Below, piece by piece: positions 1-8,000 of a DNA stretch of 10,578 bases. Where the stretch lies: the NCBI GenBank assembly GCA_964250215.1, contig CAXUEX010000100.1, forward strand, positions 1 through 10,578, written 5' to 3'. Each line of letters begins with the position of its first letter. The stretch's first letter is position 1. The translations under genes were made by a program, and so were the position numbers. The notes beneath the pieces are model-generated. The model searched no databases. It saw nothing but the letters and a program-made list of their open reading frames with translations, and was not told the origin of the DNA. The DNA is from DAIDJM01 sp964250215. Lineage in GTDB: Bacteria > Pseudomonadota > Alphaproteobacteria > Acetobacterales > Acetobacteraceae.

Positions 1-801
1 CAGCTCGACGCCGGCGCCGGACGCGAGTGTCCGGGCTTGCGCCAGGGCTTCGTCGGTCGCCGACTGTGTGCAGCGCCGCAGCGCCTGCTGCACGCTGCCT
101 TGAGACGAAAGATCGTGTGCCAGAACAAAGCCGCTGGCGCCTTCGGCGGCGGCGAGGGCGGCGAGTTTCGGCGCTTCGTTCAGCACCGGGGTGATCACGC
201 GCACGGTTGGCGGCGGCGCTTCCTGGTGGCGCACATTGACCAGGAAGGCGCGGAAGGTGGGGGCCATGGCATCCGCATCCGCGATGCTGGCGCGCGTATC
301 GAGCGCGCCGGCCCGATCGCGAAATGCGGAAGCCGGCGGCGAGAGGCCGAACGTGCCGGGCTGGCGCGGGAAGACCGCATCGAATTCCAGCATTTCCGCC
401 GGCACCGCGATGCGGCAAATGCCGGTCACCACGACATGGCCGGAGGCCGGCGTGCCGGGACCGCTGGTTTCGCCGTCGCAGGTTTCGTGCGGCGGCGGTG
501 CGGTGATGGCGAAGCCGGCTTGTTTCGCGATAACGACAAATGCATCTTGCGCCTGGCGGTCTGGCACGCGCGCGTGCACGAAGATGGTGGTTTCCGGCGC
601 GCCCGGATCGCCGCCGATGCGGGCGGCGGTGAGACGCAGCTTCGTGTGGCTGGCATCCTGAAGATGTTGGTATGCGGCGGCAACGGTGGCGCGGGCGGAG
701 GCGGGATCGGCGGCGGCGGCGAAGCGCAGGCCGATTTCGATCGGGCAGCTTGCGCTGGCGGATGAGGCGGCGAGTGCGGCGGCGAGCAGCAGGCCGGGCA
801 T
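1..801 (-). CDS. Exported hypothetical protein, distantly SIMPL-like (partial, 3' end outside window)
   Basis: Reading the minus strand from the ATG at 801 gives 267 open codons up to the window edge, so the C-terminus is missing. The product starts MPGLLLAAALAASSASASC, a short signal peptide with likely cleavage at ASA-SC, so it is probably periplasmic. From about residue 120 the pattern recalls SIMPL/DUF541 proteins: an opening strand around GHVVVTGICRIAVPAEML, and near the edge a helix (ATDEALAQARTLASGAGVEL) like the alanine-rich helix plus 'G-V-x-L-G' turn of that family. The first ~115 residues may be a second, degenerate copy, but that is weak. The start codon shares one base with the stop of the SIMPL gene upstream (TGATG), which implies translational coupling and a related role. 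The function is not known to me. The frame, start and export signal are well supported; the family assignment is tentative. Confidence 0.72.
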   Translation of the reverse strand, partial: MPGLLLAAALAASSASASCPIEIGLRFAAAADPASARATVAAAYQHLQDASHTKLRLTAARIGGDPGAPETTIFVHARVPDRQAQDAFVVIAKQAGFAITAPPPHETCDGETSGPGTPASGHVVVTGICRIAVPAEMLEFDAVFPRQPGTFGLSPPASAFRDRAGALDTRASIADADAMAPTFRAFLVNVRHQEAPPPTVRVITPVLNEAPKLAALAAAEGASGFVLAHDLSSQGSVQQALRRCTQSATDEALAQARTLASGAGVEL

Positions 802-1538
802 CAGCGTGCGCTGGTGCTGCGGGCTGGCGGCAGGGCGAAGGTGATGCTGGTGGATACAAGGATGGTGGTGGGGCCGTTCGCGATATTGGCGGTAGGGGCG
901 GGCGCTGCCGCCGCCATCATCATGCCGCGTGCGAACGGGGCAGGCTGCGGGCGTTCGCCGCCCTGGACGTTGTAATTATCCACCAGCAGCACGGCGCCAG
1001 GGGCCAGCCCGAGACCGTGCAGCAGCGACGCCGCCTTGGCGCGTGCATCGGCGGCGGCTTTCGGCAGGCAATCCTCGATGAGCCGCTTGCGGAGATCGTC
1101 GGAGACGAAGACCGACATCGGGCTGACCTGGTCCACGCCATCCTGGGCCGCGAGGCGCATCACGTCGGCCAGCTTCGCCACGGCGGAGGTTTCCACCATG
1201 AGGGTGGCGCTGCCCTGATAGCCGGTGATCCGTTGATGGCCGTCGGGGTCGGTTTCCGCGATCTGCGCGGTCTGCACGCCGTCGCTTTGCAGCACGAGGT
1301 CGGGCAGTTGCAGGGCCGCGACGTGATCGCGGAACTTGTTGTAGGTCTGCGTGGTGTCGGCGGCGGCTCGGGCGGGGTCGTGGCCCTGGCGCAGCACGGT
1401 GGCGGCGAGTTGCGCGCGGTCCGGCGTGGCGCTGACGCTGCATTCGCCGCGCATGTTTATGCTGGGCGTGGCGGCGGTTTCGGCCAGCGCCAACGATGGC
1501 AGGATGGCGAGCAGCAGAATGGTGCGTTCAGCCGGCAT
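801..1538 (-). CDS. SIMPL (DUF541) domain protein, periplasmic
   Basis: The product is 245 aa, a normal length for bacterial SIMPL proteins. Residues 1-19 (MPAERTILLLAILPSLALA) form a signal peptide, with likely cleavage before ETAATP. The mature part follows the SIMPL plan: a first strand with 'SVSATPDRAQLAATV', a helix with 'YNKFRDHVAAL', the central 'ITGYQGSATLMVE' strand, a 'LADVMRLAAQDGVDQVSPMSVFVSD' segment, then a helix rich in AxADARAKAxxLLxGLGL followed by G. Family members are periplasmic or surface proteins, some linked to stress protection, and have no established enzymatic activity. The start ATG lies 11 nt inside the flavin-reductase gene and the stop overlaps the next start by one base, so it sits mid-operon. 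The domain call is strong; no specific function can be read from the sequence. Confidence 0.88.
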   Translation of the reverse strand: MPAERTILLLAILPSLALAETAATPSINMRGECSVSATPDRAQLAATVLRQGHDPARAAADTTQTYNKFRDHVAALQLPDLVLQSDGVQTAQIAETDPDGHQRITGYQGSATLMVETSAVAKLADVMRLAAQDGVDQVSPMSVFVSDDLRKRLIEDCLPKAAADARAKAASLLHGLGLAPGAVLLVDNYNVQGGERPQPAPFARGMMMAAAAPAPTANIANGPTTILVSTSITFALPPARSTSAR

Positions 1539-2067
1539 GGAACATCGTCTCCCCCATTTCGCGCAGGTGCAGCATCATTTCCCCCGGGTGGGCATGTTTT
1601 GGCAAACGAACATGTGTGTCGATCACCTGTCCGATTACCGGAAAGTGGTCACCGGCTTCGAGCACGGCGCGGGTTTCGCATTCCAGCACGGCGACGCCGC
1701 TGGCCAGCAGCAGCGTGGCGTGGCGGCCCCAGGAGCAGGGATGGCCACCGAGCGTGGCGGTGCCGCGGTTGATCGCGCCCTTGAGTTGCGGCGCGGGGGT
1801 GCCGGACGGCCGGCCGAAGCGCAGGGCCAGTTCGCGGTCGTCCTTGCCCAGCATGTGCAGCGCGAAGCGGCTGGTGGCGCGCAGGATGGCGAGCGCCGGA
1901 TGCGTGGCGGGCACCGAAACCGCGATCATGCAAGGCTCGAACGCGGTTTGAGTGACCCAATGCACGGTGATGGCGGCGGCTTCCAGATTGCCGGGATGGA
2001 TCGCGGTGAGCACGAACACCCCATACGGGATCATACGCAGCGCGAATTTCTGGTCGGAGAGGGTCAC
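1528..2067 (-). CDS. Flavin reductase-like FMN-binding split-barrel protein
   Basis: The product is 179 aa and cytosolic, with no signal peptide or membrane segment. It matches the flavin_reductase-like split-barrel family along its length: the N-terminal 'ALRMIPYGVFVLTA' strand, 'ITVHWVTQTAFEPCMIAVSV' (FMN-site region with the usual T-Q-x-x-F-x-P arrangement), 'HPALAILRATSRFALHML', and the C-terminal 'AVLECETRAVLEAGDHFPVIGQVID' strand pair typical of the family. Members reduce free FMN/FAD with NAD(P)H or hold FMN for a partner oxygenase; the partner is not visible here. The start is taken as GTG at 2067: it is 9 nt after the cysteine-synthase stop with GGA almost abutting it, so initiation probably relies on coupling. 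The next in-frame Met (residue 12) would cut the first conserved strand. The stop lies inside the following SIMPL gene. Confidence 0.87.
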   Translation of the reverse strand: MTLSDQKFALRMIPYGVFVLTAIHPGNLEAAAITVHWVTQTAFEPCMIAVSVPATHPALAILRATSRFALHMLGKDDRELALRFGRPSGTPAPQLKGAINRGTATLGGHPCSWGRHATLLLASGVAVLECETRAVLEAGDHFPVIGQVIDTHVRLPKHAHPGEMMLHLREMGETMFHAG

Positions 2068-2076
2068 TCCGTTTTC

Positions 2077-3054
2077 TTATAATCCTTCGAACAGCGCGGT
2101 GGAGATGTAGCGTTCGGCGAAGCTCGGGATGATGGTGACGATACGCTTGCCGGCCATTTCCGGCCGCTTCGCCACTTGCAGCGTTGCGGCGAGTGCCGAG
2201 CCGGAGGAGATGCCGCCGGGTATGCCTTCGGTCTTTGCGAGTCGGCGGGCCTGCTTGAAACTTTCCTCGTTGCTCACCTGGATGATTTCGTCGATTTCGT
2301 CGGTGGCCAGGATTTCCGGCACGAAACCGGCGCCGAGGCCTTGCAGCGGGTGCGGGCCCGGCTTGCCGCCCGAGAGCACGGGGCTGGCTTCGGGTTCCAC
2401 CGCCACCATGCGCAGGCCGGGGCGGCGCGGCTTGAGCACCTGCGCCACGCCCGTGAGCGTGCCGCCGGTGCCGATGCCGGAGACGATCACATCCACTTCG
2501 CCCTGGGTATCGTGCCAGATTTCTTCGGCGGTGGTCTGGCGGTGGATTTCCGGATTGTGCGGGTTGGCGAACTGGTTGGGCATCACCGACCCGTGGTTCT
2601 TTTCCAGCAGCTCGCGGGCCTTTTCGATGGCGCCCGTCATGCCGCGCTCTCGCGGCGTGAGGACGATTTCGGCGCCGAGGAAGGCGAGCATCTTGCGCCG
2701 CTCGACGGAGACGCTTTCCGGCATCGTAAGGATCAGGCGGTAGCCGCGGCTGGCGCAGACGAAGGCGAGGCCGATGCCGGTGTTGCCCGACGTGGGCTCG
2801 ATGATTGTGGCATCGGGGCCGAGCTTGCCGTCGCGCTCCAGCGACAGCACCATGTTCACGCCGATCCTGTCCTTCACGGATGCGATCGGGTTGAAGAATT
2901 CCAGCTTCAGGCAGATGTCGGCCTCGATGCCTTCCTCGGCGGCGATGCGCGGGATGCGCACCAGCGGCGTGTTGCCGATGGTCTCGATGATGCTGTCGTA
3001 GATGCGGCCGCGGAGCGGGCGGTCGAACACCGGGGCTTGCGCGTGCGTGTCCAT
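2077..3054 (-). CDS. cysK: Cysteine synthase A (O-acetylserine sulfhydrylase)
   Basis: The product is 325 aa, of usual CysK length. This PLP enzyme makes L-cysteine from O-acetylserine and sulfide in the cytosol, the last step of sulfur assimilation. Visible hallmarks are IGNTPLV at 26-32, the PLP-binding lysine K61 in NPIASVKDR, the substrate loop PTSGNTG at 87-93, the PLP-phosphate glycine loop GTGGT at 195-199, and the C-terminal PSFAERYIST (PSFGERYLST in many CysKs). The gene could be annotated cysM in some schemes, but length and C-terminus favour the CysK type. The start ATG at 3054 is preceded by GGAGGA with 7-nt spacing. The frame stays open upstream to about 3345, but that stretch covers aat antisense and resembles no CysK. 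It is first in a run of four minus-strand genes and diverges from aat. Confidence 0.95.
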   Translation of the reverse strand: MDTHAQAPVFDRPLRGRIYDSIIETIGNTPLVRIPRIAAEEGIEADICLKLEFFNPIASVKDRIGVNMVLSLERDGKLGPDATIIEPTSGNTGIGLAFVCASRGYRLILTMPESVSVERRKMLAFLGAEIVLTPRERGMTGAIEKARELLEKNHGSVMPNQFANPHNPEIHRQTTAEEIWHDTQGEVDVIVSGIGTGGTLTGVAQVLKPRRPGLRMVAVEPEASPVLSGGKPGPHPLQGLGAGFVPEILATDEIDEIIQVSNEESFKQARRLAKTEGIPGGISSGSALAATLQVAKRPEMAGKRIVTIIPSFAERYISTALFEGL

Positions 3055-3195
3055 GGATGGGTCCTCCGTTCGCAAGGGGTATTCTGGCCGGGACAGGCGG
3101 GAATATCCAGAGCCTCGGGCATAAACCACGGTTCGTCGCGGGCATTTGCGAGGAGGCGCTGGCCATCGGGGGCTGGGCTCGCCACATTGCGGCGG
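3055..3195. promoter_or_regulatory. Divergent intergenic region between cysK and aat (presumed promoters)
   Basis: These 141 bases separate two divergently transcribed start codons, so promoters for both directions must lie here or just inside the genes. I see no convincing -35/-10 pair on either strand. There are scattered AT-richer hexamers near 3081-3086, 3111-3116 and 3120-3126. AGGAGG at 3151-3156 on the plus strand looks like a ribosome site but has no ATG or GTG at suitable spacing. No riboswitch or operator palindrome was recognised. Confidence 0.45.
3062..3067 (-). promoter_or_regulatory. Shine-Dalgarno site of cysK
   Basis: On the minus strand GGAGGA lies 7 nt upstream of the ATG at 3054. 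It decides the cysK start against the longer open frame that continues upstream. Confidence 0.8.
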
Positions 3196-3864
3196 ATGTC
3201 TCGCCGTCATCTTGAGGTAACGCCGGAGCTGATGCTGCGCGCCTATCGGGCCGGGCTGTTCCCGATGGCCGAGACGCGCGGCGGCGACCGGCTGTACTGG
3301 CTGGATCCGGAGCAGCGCGGGGTGCTGCCCCTGGATGAATTCCATCTGCCGCGGCGGCTGGCGCGCACGGTGGGTTCCGGCGAATACGAGGTGGTGGCGG
3401 ACCGCGATTTTGCGGGCGTGATCGCCGCTTGTGCCGACGCGACGCCGGGGCGCGAGGATACGTGGATCAACGCGGATATCGAGCGGCTATTCCTGAGCCT
3501 GCACCGGCAGGGCCATGCACACAGCGTGGAGGCGTATCGCGGCGGCGAGCTGGCGGGCGGGCTATATGGCGTGGTGCTGGGCGGCGCGTTTTTCGGCGAG
3601 AGCATGTTTTCGCGCGCGCGGGATGCTTCGAAAGTGGCGCTGGTGCATCTGGTGGCGCGGCTGCGACTGGGGGGGTTTTCGCTGCTGGACACGCAATTCG
3701 TGACGACGCATCTGGCGCAGTTCGGCGCGCGGGAGGTGCCGCGGGCGCGATACCGGGCGTTGCTGGATGCGGCGGCCATTCAGCGGGCGCGGTGGATTGT
3801 GGCGCCGGATGCAGGCATGGTGGAGCGCGAGATCAAGGTGCTGGCCGCAAAGAAGAAAGATTGA
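3196..3864 (+). CDS. aat: Leucyl/phenylalanyl-tRNA--protein transferase
   Basis: The product is 222 aa, normal for Aat. This cytosolic enzyme moves Leu or Phe from aminoacyl-tRNA onto N-terminal Arg/Lys of proteins, marking them for ClpS/ClpAP in the N-degron pathway. The family blocks are in order: TPELMLRAYRAGLFPMAE (9-26), WLDPEQRGVLPLDEFH (35-50), TWINADIERLF (89-99), GGLYGVVLGGAFFGESMFS (121-139) and LLDTQFVTTHL (163-173). E135, D165 and Q167 fall where E. coli E156, D186 and Q188 lie, with the same 32-residue spacing, so the active site looks intact. The ATG at 3196 gives the expected N-terminus. The Shine-Dalgarno is weak (GGCGG directly before it), and a TTG at 3187 is a less likely alternative. 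The gene is followed after 2 nt by the first two-cysteine paralogue. Confidence 0.95.
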   Translation: MSRRHLEVTPELMLRAYRAGLFPMAETRGGDRLYWLDPEQRGVLPLDEFHLPRRLARTVGSGEYEVVADRDFAGVIAACADATPGREDTWINADIERLFLSLHRQGHAHSVEAYRGGELAGGLYGVVLGGAFFGESMFSRARDASKVALVHLVARLRLGGFSLLDTQFVTTHLAQFGAREVPRARYRALLDAAAIQRARWIVAPDAGMVEREIKVLAAKKKD

Positions 3865-3866
3865 AG

Positions 3867-4484
3867 ATGGGGTGCCGCATCGTGAGAAGGAAAGTTTTTT
3901 GGTTCTTTTTTTCAAAAAAGAACATTTTCTTTCTTTTTCCTTTGCTTCTCGCCGCCGATTTTCGGCCGGTTTTGTTCCCGGTGCGTGACGTTACCGTGGA
4001 CTACGATATACGCCCCGCCGGCCAGCCCGCTCGCGATGCGGAAGTGGCGATCGCGGCGGGCGGCGTGCGGCTTCGCGTGATAAGCCCGGATTTACCGACG
4101 ACTTTCTTTGTGGACCGGCGGGCCGGCACGGCTGCGATCGCTTTGCCGTTCCTGCGCATGTACAGCGTGGTGAAGATCGGCGATGCCGATGTGGAGCGCA
4201 CGGTGCTGCGCAATGCCGCGTTTTCGCGTGGCGGCGAGCGGCGGATTGCCGGGTTGGCGTGCACCGAATGGCATGCGGTTTCGCCGCAAGGCACCGCGGA
4301 GGGATGCCTGACGGATGACGGCGTGCTGCTGGCAGGTTCGGCGGTTTCGAAACGGCGCGGTGCGCTGGGCGAGGTGCGGGCGCGGCGCGTGAGTTATGGG
4401 CCGATCGATCCGGCCGATCTGGTCGTGCCGCCGGATTTTCATGAGGCGCATGTGCGGCTGGACGTGAACGGGATGCCGCAATGA
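3867..4484 (+). CDS. Exported hypothetical protein, two-cysteine family, paralogue A
   Basis: The product is 205 aa from the ATG at 3867, two bases after the aat stop, with purine-rich AGAAGAAAG upstream as a possible ribosome site. I do not recognise a named family. It is a paralogue of the next gene: 'FPVRDVTVDY' here against 'QPMHDVDITY' there; 'RIAGLACTEW' against 'TVAGLVCTEW'; 'GCLTDDGVLL' against 'TCYTEDGLLL'; and similar ends ('LVVPPDF' against 'FAVPDGY'). The shared cysteines (C132, C147) suggest a disulfide and a periplasmic location. Residues 9-30 (KVFWFFF, SKKN, IFFLFPLLLAA) look like a signal peptide with cleavage near LAA-DF, but they are encoded by the AT-rich palindromic element at 3885-3950. 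The start is uncertain: GTG at 3882 would keep the hydrophobic segment. Later starts would lose it. Confidence 0.75.
   Translation: MGCRIVRRKVFWFFFSKKNIFFLFPLLLAADFRPVLFPVRDVTVDYDIRPAGQPARDAEVAIAAGGVRLRVISPDLPTTFFVDRRAGTAAIALPFLRMYSVVKIGDADVERTVLRNAAFSRGGERRIAGLACTEWHAVSPQGTAEGCLTDDGVLLAGSAVSKRRGALGEVRARRVSYGPIDPADLVVPPDFHEAHVRLDVNGMPQ
3885..3950 (+). repeat. AT-rich palindromic, terminator-like element inside the start of paralogue A
   Basis: This stretch is strikingly AT-rich (about 27% GC by hand count) in an otherwise GC-rich window. Its core at 3902-3923 is a perfect inverted repeat: GTTCTTTTTT, two bases, then AAAAAAGAAC. It is preceded by AAAGTTTTTTG and followed by a pyrimidine-rich T-tract (3925-3943). 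Hairpin plus T-tract just after the aat stop suggests a Rho-independent terminator. The stem is mostly A-T and the loop must open several pairs, so it would be weak. From memory, similar AAGTTTTTTGGTTCTTTTT-type elements recur between genes in Acetobacteraceae; I could not check this. The element lies within the coding frame of the following gene, where it reads as a hydrophobic stretch. Confidence 0.7.
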
Positions 4485-5008
4485 GGCGGCTGGCCGTTCT
4501 GGCGATGCTGCTGCCCGTGGCGGCGCTGGCCGATGCGCCGGTGGTGCAGCCGATGCACGATGTGGACATCACTTACAAGGTGCCGGTGGCGGGGGGCAGC
4601 GACATGGCGTTGTTGCAACGATTCCGCTACTCGGCATCTCTGCGCCGGCAGCGCGTGGATCTGCCCACTTCCGGCAATTGGATGGTGCTGGATTTCGCCA
4701 CGCATCGCATGATGGCGGTGCGCGACGAAAGCCACGAGGTGGCGGAAGCGCCGGTGCCGGAGGCGACAACGCCCGGATATATGCGGCTGGGCAGCGATAC
4801 GGTGGCGGGGCTGGTGTGCACCGAATGGCAGACGCAGGATCTGCGGGGGCAACAGACGGTGACTTGCTATACCGAGGATGGGCTGCTGTTGCGCGCGCGT
4901 TCCGGCAACCGCGTGTTGATCCAGGCCGTGAGCGTGAACCGGGCGGCGCAGGATGCGGGCATTTTCGCCGTGCCGGACGGTTACACGCACACGAAAGCGG
5001 CGCAGTAA
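4481..5008 (+). CDS. Exported hypothetical protein, two-cysteine family, paralogue B
   Basis: The product is 175 aa. Residues 1-17 (MRRLAVLAMLLPVAALA) are a clear signal peptide with cleavage before DAPVV, so the protein should be periplasmic or secreted. The mature part begins with the family's 'hDVxhxY' strand (DVDITY, 27-32) and carries GLVCTEW (C113) and TCYTEDGLLL (C129), which match the paired cysteines of the preceding gene. The spacing is 16 residues here and 15 there. A mid-region WMVLDFATHRMMAV resembles substrate- or lipid-binding beta proteins of the DUF4412 type, but I cannot assign a family. The ATG overlaps the upstream stop as ATGA, so the two paralogues are translationally coupled. 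The gene ends 6 nt before the stop of the convergent RND permease gene. Confidence 0.82.
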   Translation: MRRLAVLAMLLPVAALADAPVVQPMHDVDITYKVPVAGGSDMALLQRFRYSASLRRQRVDLPTSGNWMVLDFATHRMMAVRDESHEVAEAPVPEATTPGYMRLGSDTVAGLVCTEWQTQDLRGQQTVTCYTEDGLLLRARSGNRVLIQAVSVNRAAQDAGIFAVPDGYTHTKAAQ

Positions 5009-5041
5009 AGCGGCCTACTCCGCCGCCGCCTTGTGCGCGTG
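4984..5041. repeat. Imperfect inverted repeat spanning two convergent stop codons
   Basis: CACGCACA (4984-4991) can pair with TGTGCGCGTG (5032-5041) with a 2-nt bulge, and GCGGCG (4997-5002) with CGCCGC (5021-5026). These leave a symmetric 5-nt internal loop and an 18-nt apical loop containing both stops. No T-tract follows on either strand. It may serve as a bidirectional barrier or terminator where only 6 nt separate the genes, or it may be chance in GC-rich coding DNA. Confidence 0.35.
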
Positions 5042-8000
5042 CAGCACGGCCTTGCGCGGTTCGGCGGCGGCTGGTTCCTCCACGTGGCGCCTGGCCAGTG
5101 CCAGATAGAACACCGGCACCACAAACAGCGTGAACAGCGTGCCGATTGCGAGGCCGGAGGAAATCACCAGGCCCATCGCAAACCGCGCGGCGGCGCCGGC
5201 GCCGGTGGCGAACACCAGCGGCGCCACGCCCAGCACCATGGCCGCCGTGGTCATCAGGATGGGGCGCAGGCGCAGCAGGGCTGCGTGTTCGATGGCTTCG
5301 CGTTTGGTCTGGCCAAGCAATTGCTGCTCGTTCGCCACCTCCACCATCAGGATGCCGTGCTTGCTGATCAAACCCATCAGCGTGACCAAGCCGACCTGCG
5401 TGTAGATATTCAGCGTGGCGCCGTTCACGCCGAAATAGATGAACACCAGCGCGCCGGCGAGCGACATCGGCACCGAGACCAGGATGATGAGCGGATCGCG
5501 GAAGCTGCCGAACAGGGCCGCCAGCGCCAGATACACCACCACCAGTGCCAGGCCGAACGTGCTGACGAAGCCCGACGACTCCTGGATGAACTGGCGCAGC
5601 GGGCCGCTGGCGTCGGTGGCGTATTCGGGCGGCAGCACGCGCTTGGCAATGGCGTTCATCGCATCCAGCGCCTGCGCTTCGGAAACGCCCGGCAGCATAA
5701 CCGCGCTGATCGTGGCCGCGTTCATCTGCTGGAAGTGGCTGATCTGTTCGGGCACGGTTTTCGTAACCACGTGCGCCACGGAACGCAGCGGGATCGGCAC
5801 ACCGCCGATGTCGGCGATGGTGTAATCCAGCGCCTGCTCCGCGTTCAAGCGATCTTTCCGCTGCACCATCGGGATCACCTTGTAGGAGCGGCCGGCGAGA
5901 TCGAAATAGTTCACGTAGCCGCCGGAGAGCAGCGAATTCACCACGGCGCCGATCCGGGCCATGTCGAGCCCGAGCGCCGCGACCTTGTTGCGATCGATCA
6001 CGATATTGGATTGCGGCAGATCGATCTTCAGGTCGCGGTCGGCGTAGGCGAACAGGCCGGTTTCCTGTGCGGCGCGGAGGAACTTCTCGGAAACCTCGTT
6101 CAGTTCGGAGAACGGGCGCGTGGTTTTGATCACGTATTGCACCGGCAGGCCGAATGCGCCGGGCAAAGCGGGGGGCTGGATCAAGGCGAGCTGCTCGCCG
6201 GCGACCTGGGAGAGCTGGCCTTGCAGATCGGTGAGCACCTGGCTGGTGGTGCGGTGCCGCTTGTTCCAGGGCTGCAGGCCGATGCCGAAGCCGACATTTC
6301 CGGGCTGGTCGAACTGATAGACACGCTCGGTTTCCGGCATGGCGTGCGCCATGGCGAACATCTGCTTTTCATACAGCCGGATCATGTCCATCGACGCCGT
6401 GGCCGGCACGCTACCTTGGCCGAACATGAAGCCGGTATCTTCCTGCGGCGCGAGCTCGCTTGTGGAGCCGCGATAGAGGAACACGCTGCCGGCGAGCACC
6501 AGCACGCCGAACGCGAGGATGGGAATGCGCGCGGCCAGCGCCAGCCGCAGCAACGGGCGATAGGCGCGGTGGATCAGGCTGGGCCGCTCAGCCCGATGCG
6601 CGACCGGTTTGAGGAAATAGCGGCACATCATGGGCGATAGCGTGAGCGCGAGCACGGCCGAAACCGTGACGCTGCCCACCAGCGTCATCGCAAACTCGGT
6701 GAACAAAGCGCCGGTGAGGCCGCTGCGCAGCGCGATCGGCACATACACGGCGATCAGCACCACGGTCATGGCCACGATCGGCGAGGCGAGCTGGCGCGCC
6801 GAACGCAGCGCCGCATCGAGCGGGCTCGCCCCTTCGGAAAGTTCGCGGCTGACGTTTTCCACGACGATGATGGCATCGTCCACGACCAGACCGGTGGCGA
6901 GCACGAGCGCCAGCAGCGTGAGCAGATTAATGGTGAAGCCGAGCGCCCAGAGGATGGCGAAGGTGCCGATGAGCGAAAGCGGGATCGTGATCACCGGGAT
7001 CACGGAAGCGCGCACCGAGCGCAGGAAGGCAAACACCACGAGCGTGACGATCGCGAGGCTCTCCAGCAGGGTTTTCACCACTTCGGTGATCGACTGGTTC
7101 ACGCTTTCGGTGATGTTGAACGCGACGTCGGCACTCAGGCCTTGCGGCAGATCGGCTTTCAGTGAGCGGAAGCGCTGCTGTACGGCGGAGACCACATCCA
7201 GCACGTTGGCGGTGGGGACAGTTTCCACATCGATGAAAACCGCGTCGCGGCCGTCGAACTTCGTGGATTGCTGGTAATTGTCCGAACCCAGCTCGACGCG
7301 CGCGACGTCGCCCAATCGCGTGATGGCACCGTTGTTCTGGCGGATCACGAGCTGGCGGAAGGCCTCGGGCGAGCGCACGTTGGTGGTGATGCCGAGCGGT
7401 ATCGATGTCATCTGCCCGGTGGTGGTGCCGGCGCCGCTGGTGAAATTGTTGGCCGTGAGCGCCGCCGCGACATCGGCCGCGGTGAGCCCGCGCGCCGCCA
7501 GTTTCAGCGGATCGAGCCAGGCGCGCAGCGCGAAATTCTGCGCGCCCCACACATTCGCCTGCTGCACGCCCGGGATGGACTGGATCTGTGGCGCGACCAC
7601 GCGCGTGAGATAATCCGTGATCTGCTCGGGCGACATCAGATCGCTGCTGAAGGCATAGATCAGGGTGTTGCCGTTCTGGCCGGTGCGCAGATGGATCACC
7701 GGCGTTTGCGATTGCGGCGGCAACTGGTCGTGCACCGAGCTGATCTGGGTTTGAATCTCGGTCAGCGCGCGGTCAGGATCCTGGTTCAGGCGCAGCTTGA
7801 TGTTGATCTGGCTTGAGCCGTTGGAGCTCTGGCTGGTCATGTAATCGATGCCGTTCACCTGCGCGATCGCGTTTTCCAGCGGCGTGGTGATGAAGCCGGC
7901 CACCACGTCGGCATCGGCGCCGTAATAGGACGTATCGACTTCGATGAAGGAATCGACGGTTTTGGGGAATTGCCGCACCGGCAACGACATCTCCGACCGC

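Noticed and set aside
37..1772. Plus-strand frames at 37-765, 191-661 and 672-1772
   Set aside because: They are antisense to the two SIMPL-type genes, with low-complexity Gly/Arg-rich products. The minus-strand readings have signal peptides and coupled start/stop overlaps.
3151..3156. AGGAGG upstream of aat as its ribosome site
   Set aside because: It is about 40 nt from the aat ATG, and no ATG or GTG lies at a suitable distance.
1649..3187. 512-codon minus-strand frame across cysK and the flavin reductase
   Set aside because: It is an Arg/Pro/His-rich shadow in another frame of two genes that both match known families.
2176..3864. Long plus-strand frame (562 codons) running through cysK into aat
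   Set aside because: The first 340 codons are antisense to a well-conserved cysK and resemble nothing. Only the part from 3196 is a real gene. Open antisense frames are common at this GC content.
5033..6640. 535-codon plus-strand frame antisense to the RND permease
   Set aside because: Its His/Arg/Gly/Gln-rich composition is typical of GC-rich antisense frames, and the opposite strand encodes a complete RND permease with all proton-relay residues.
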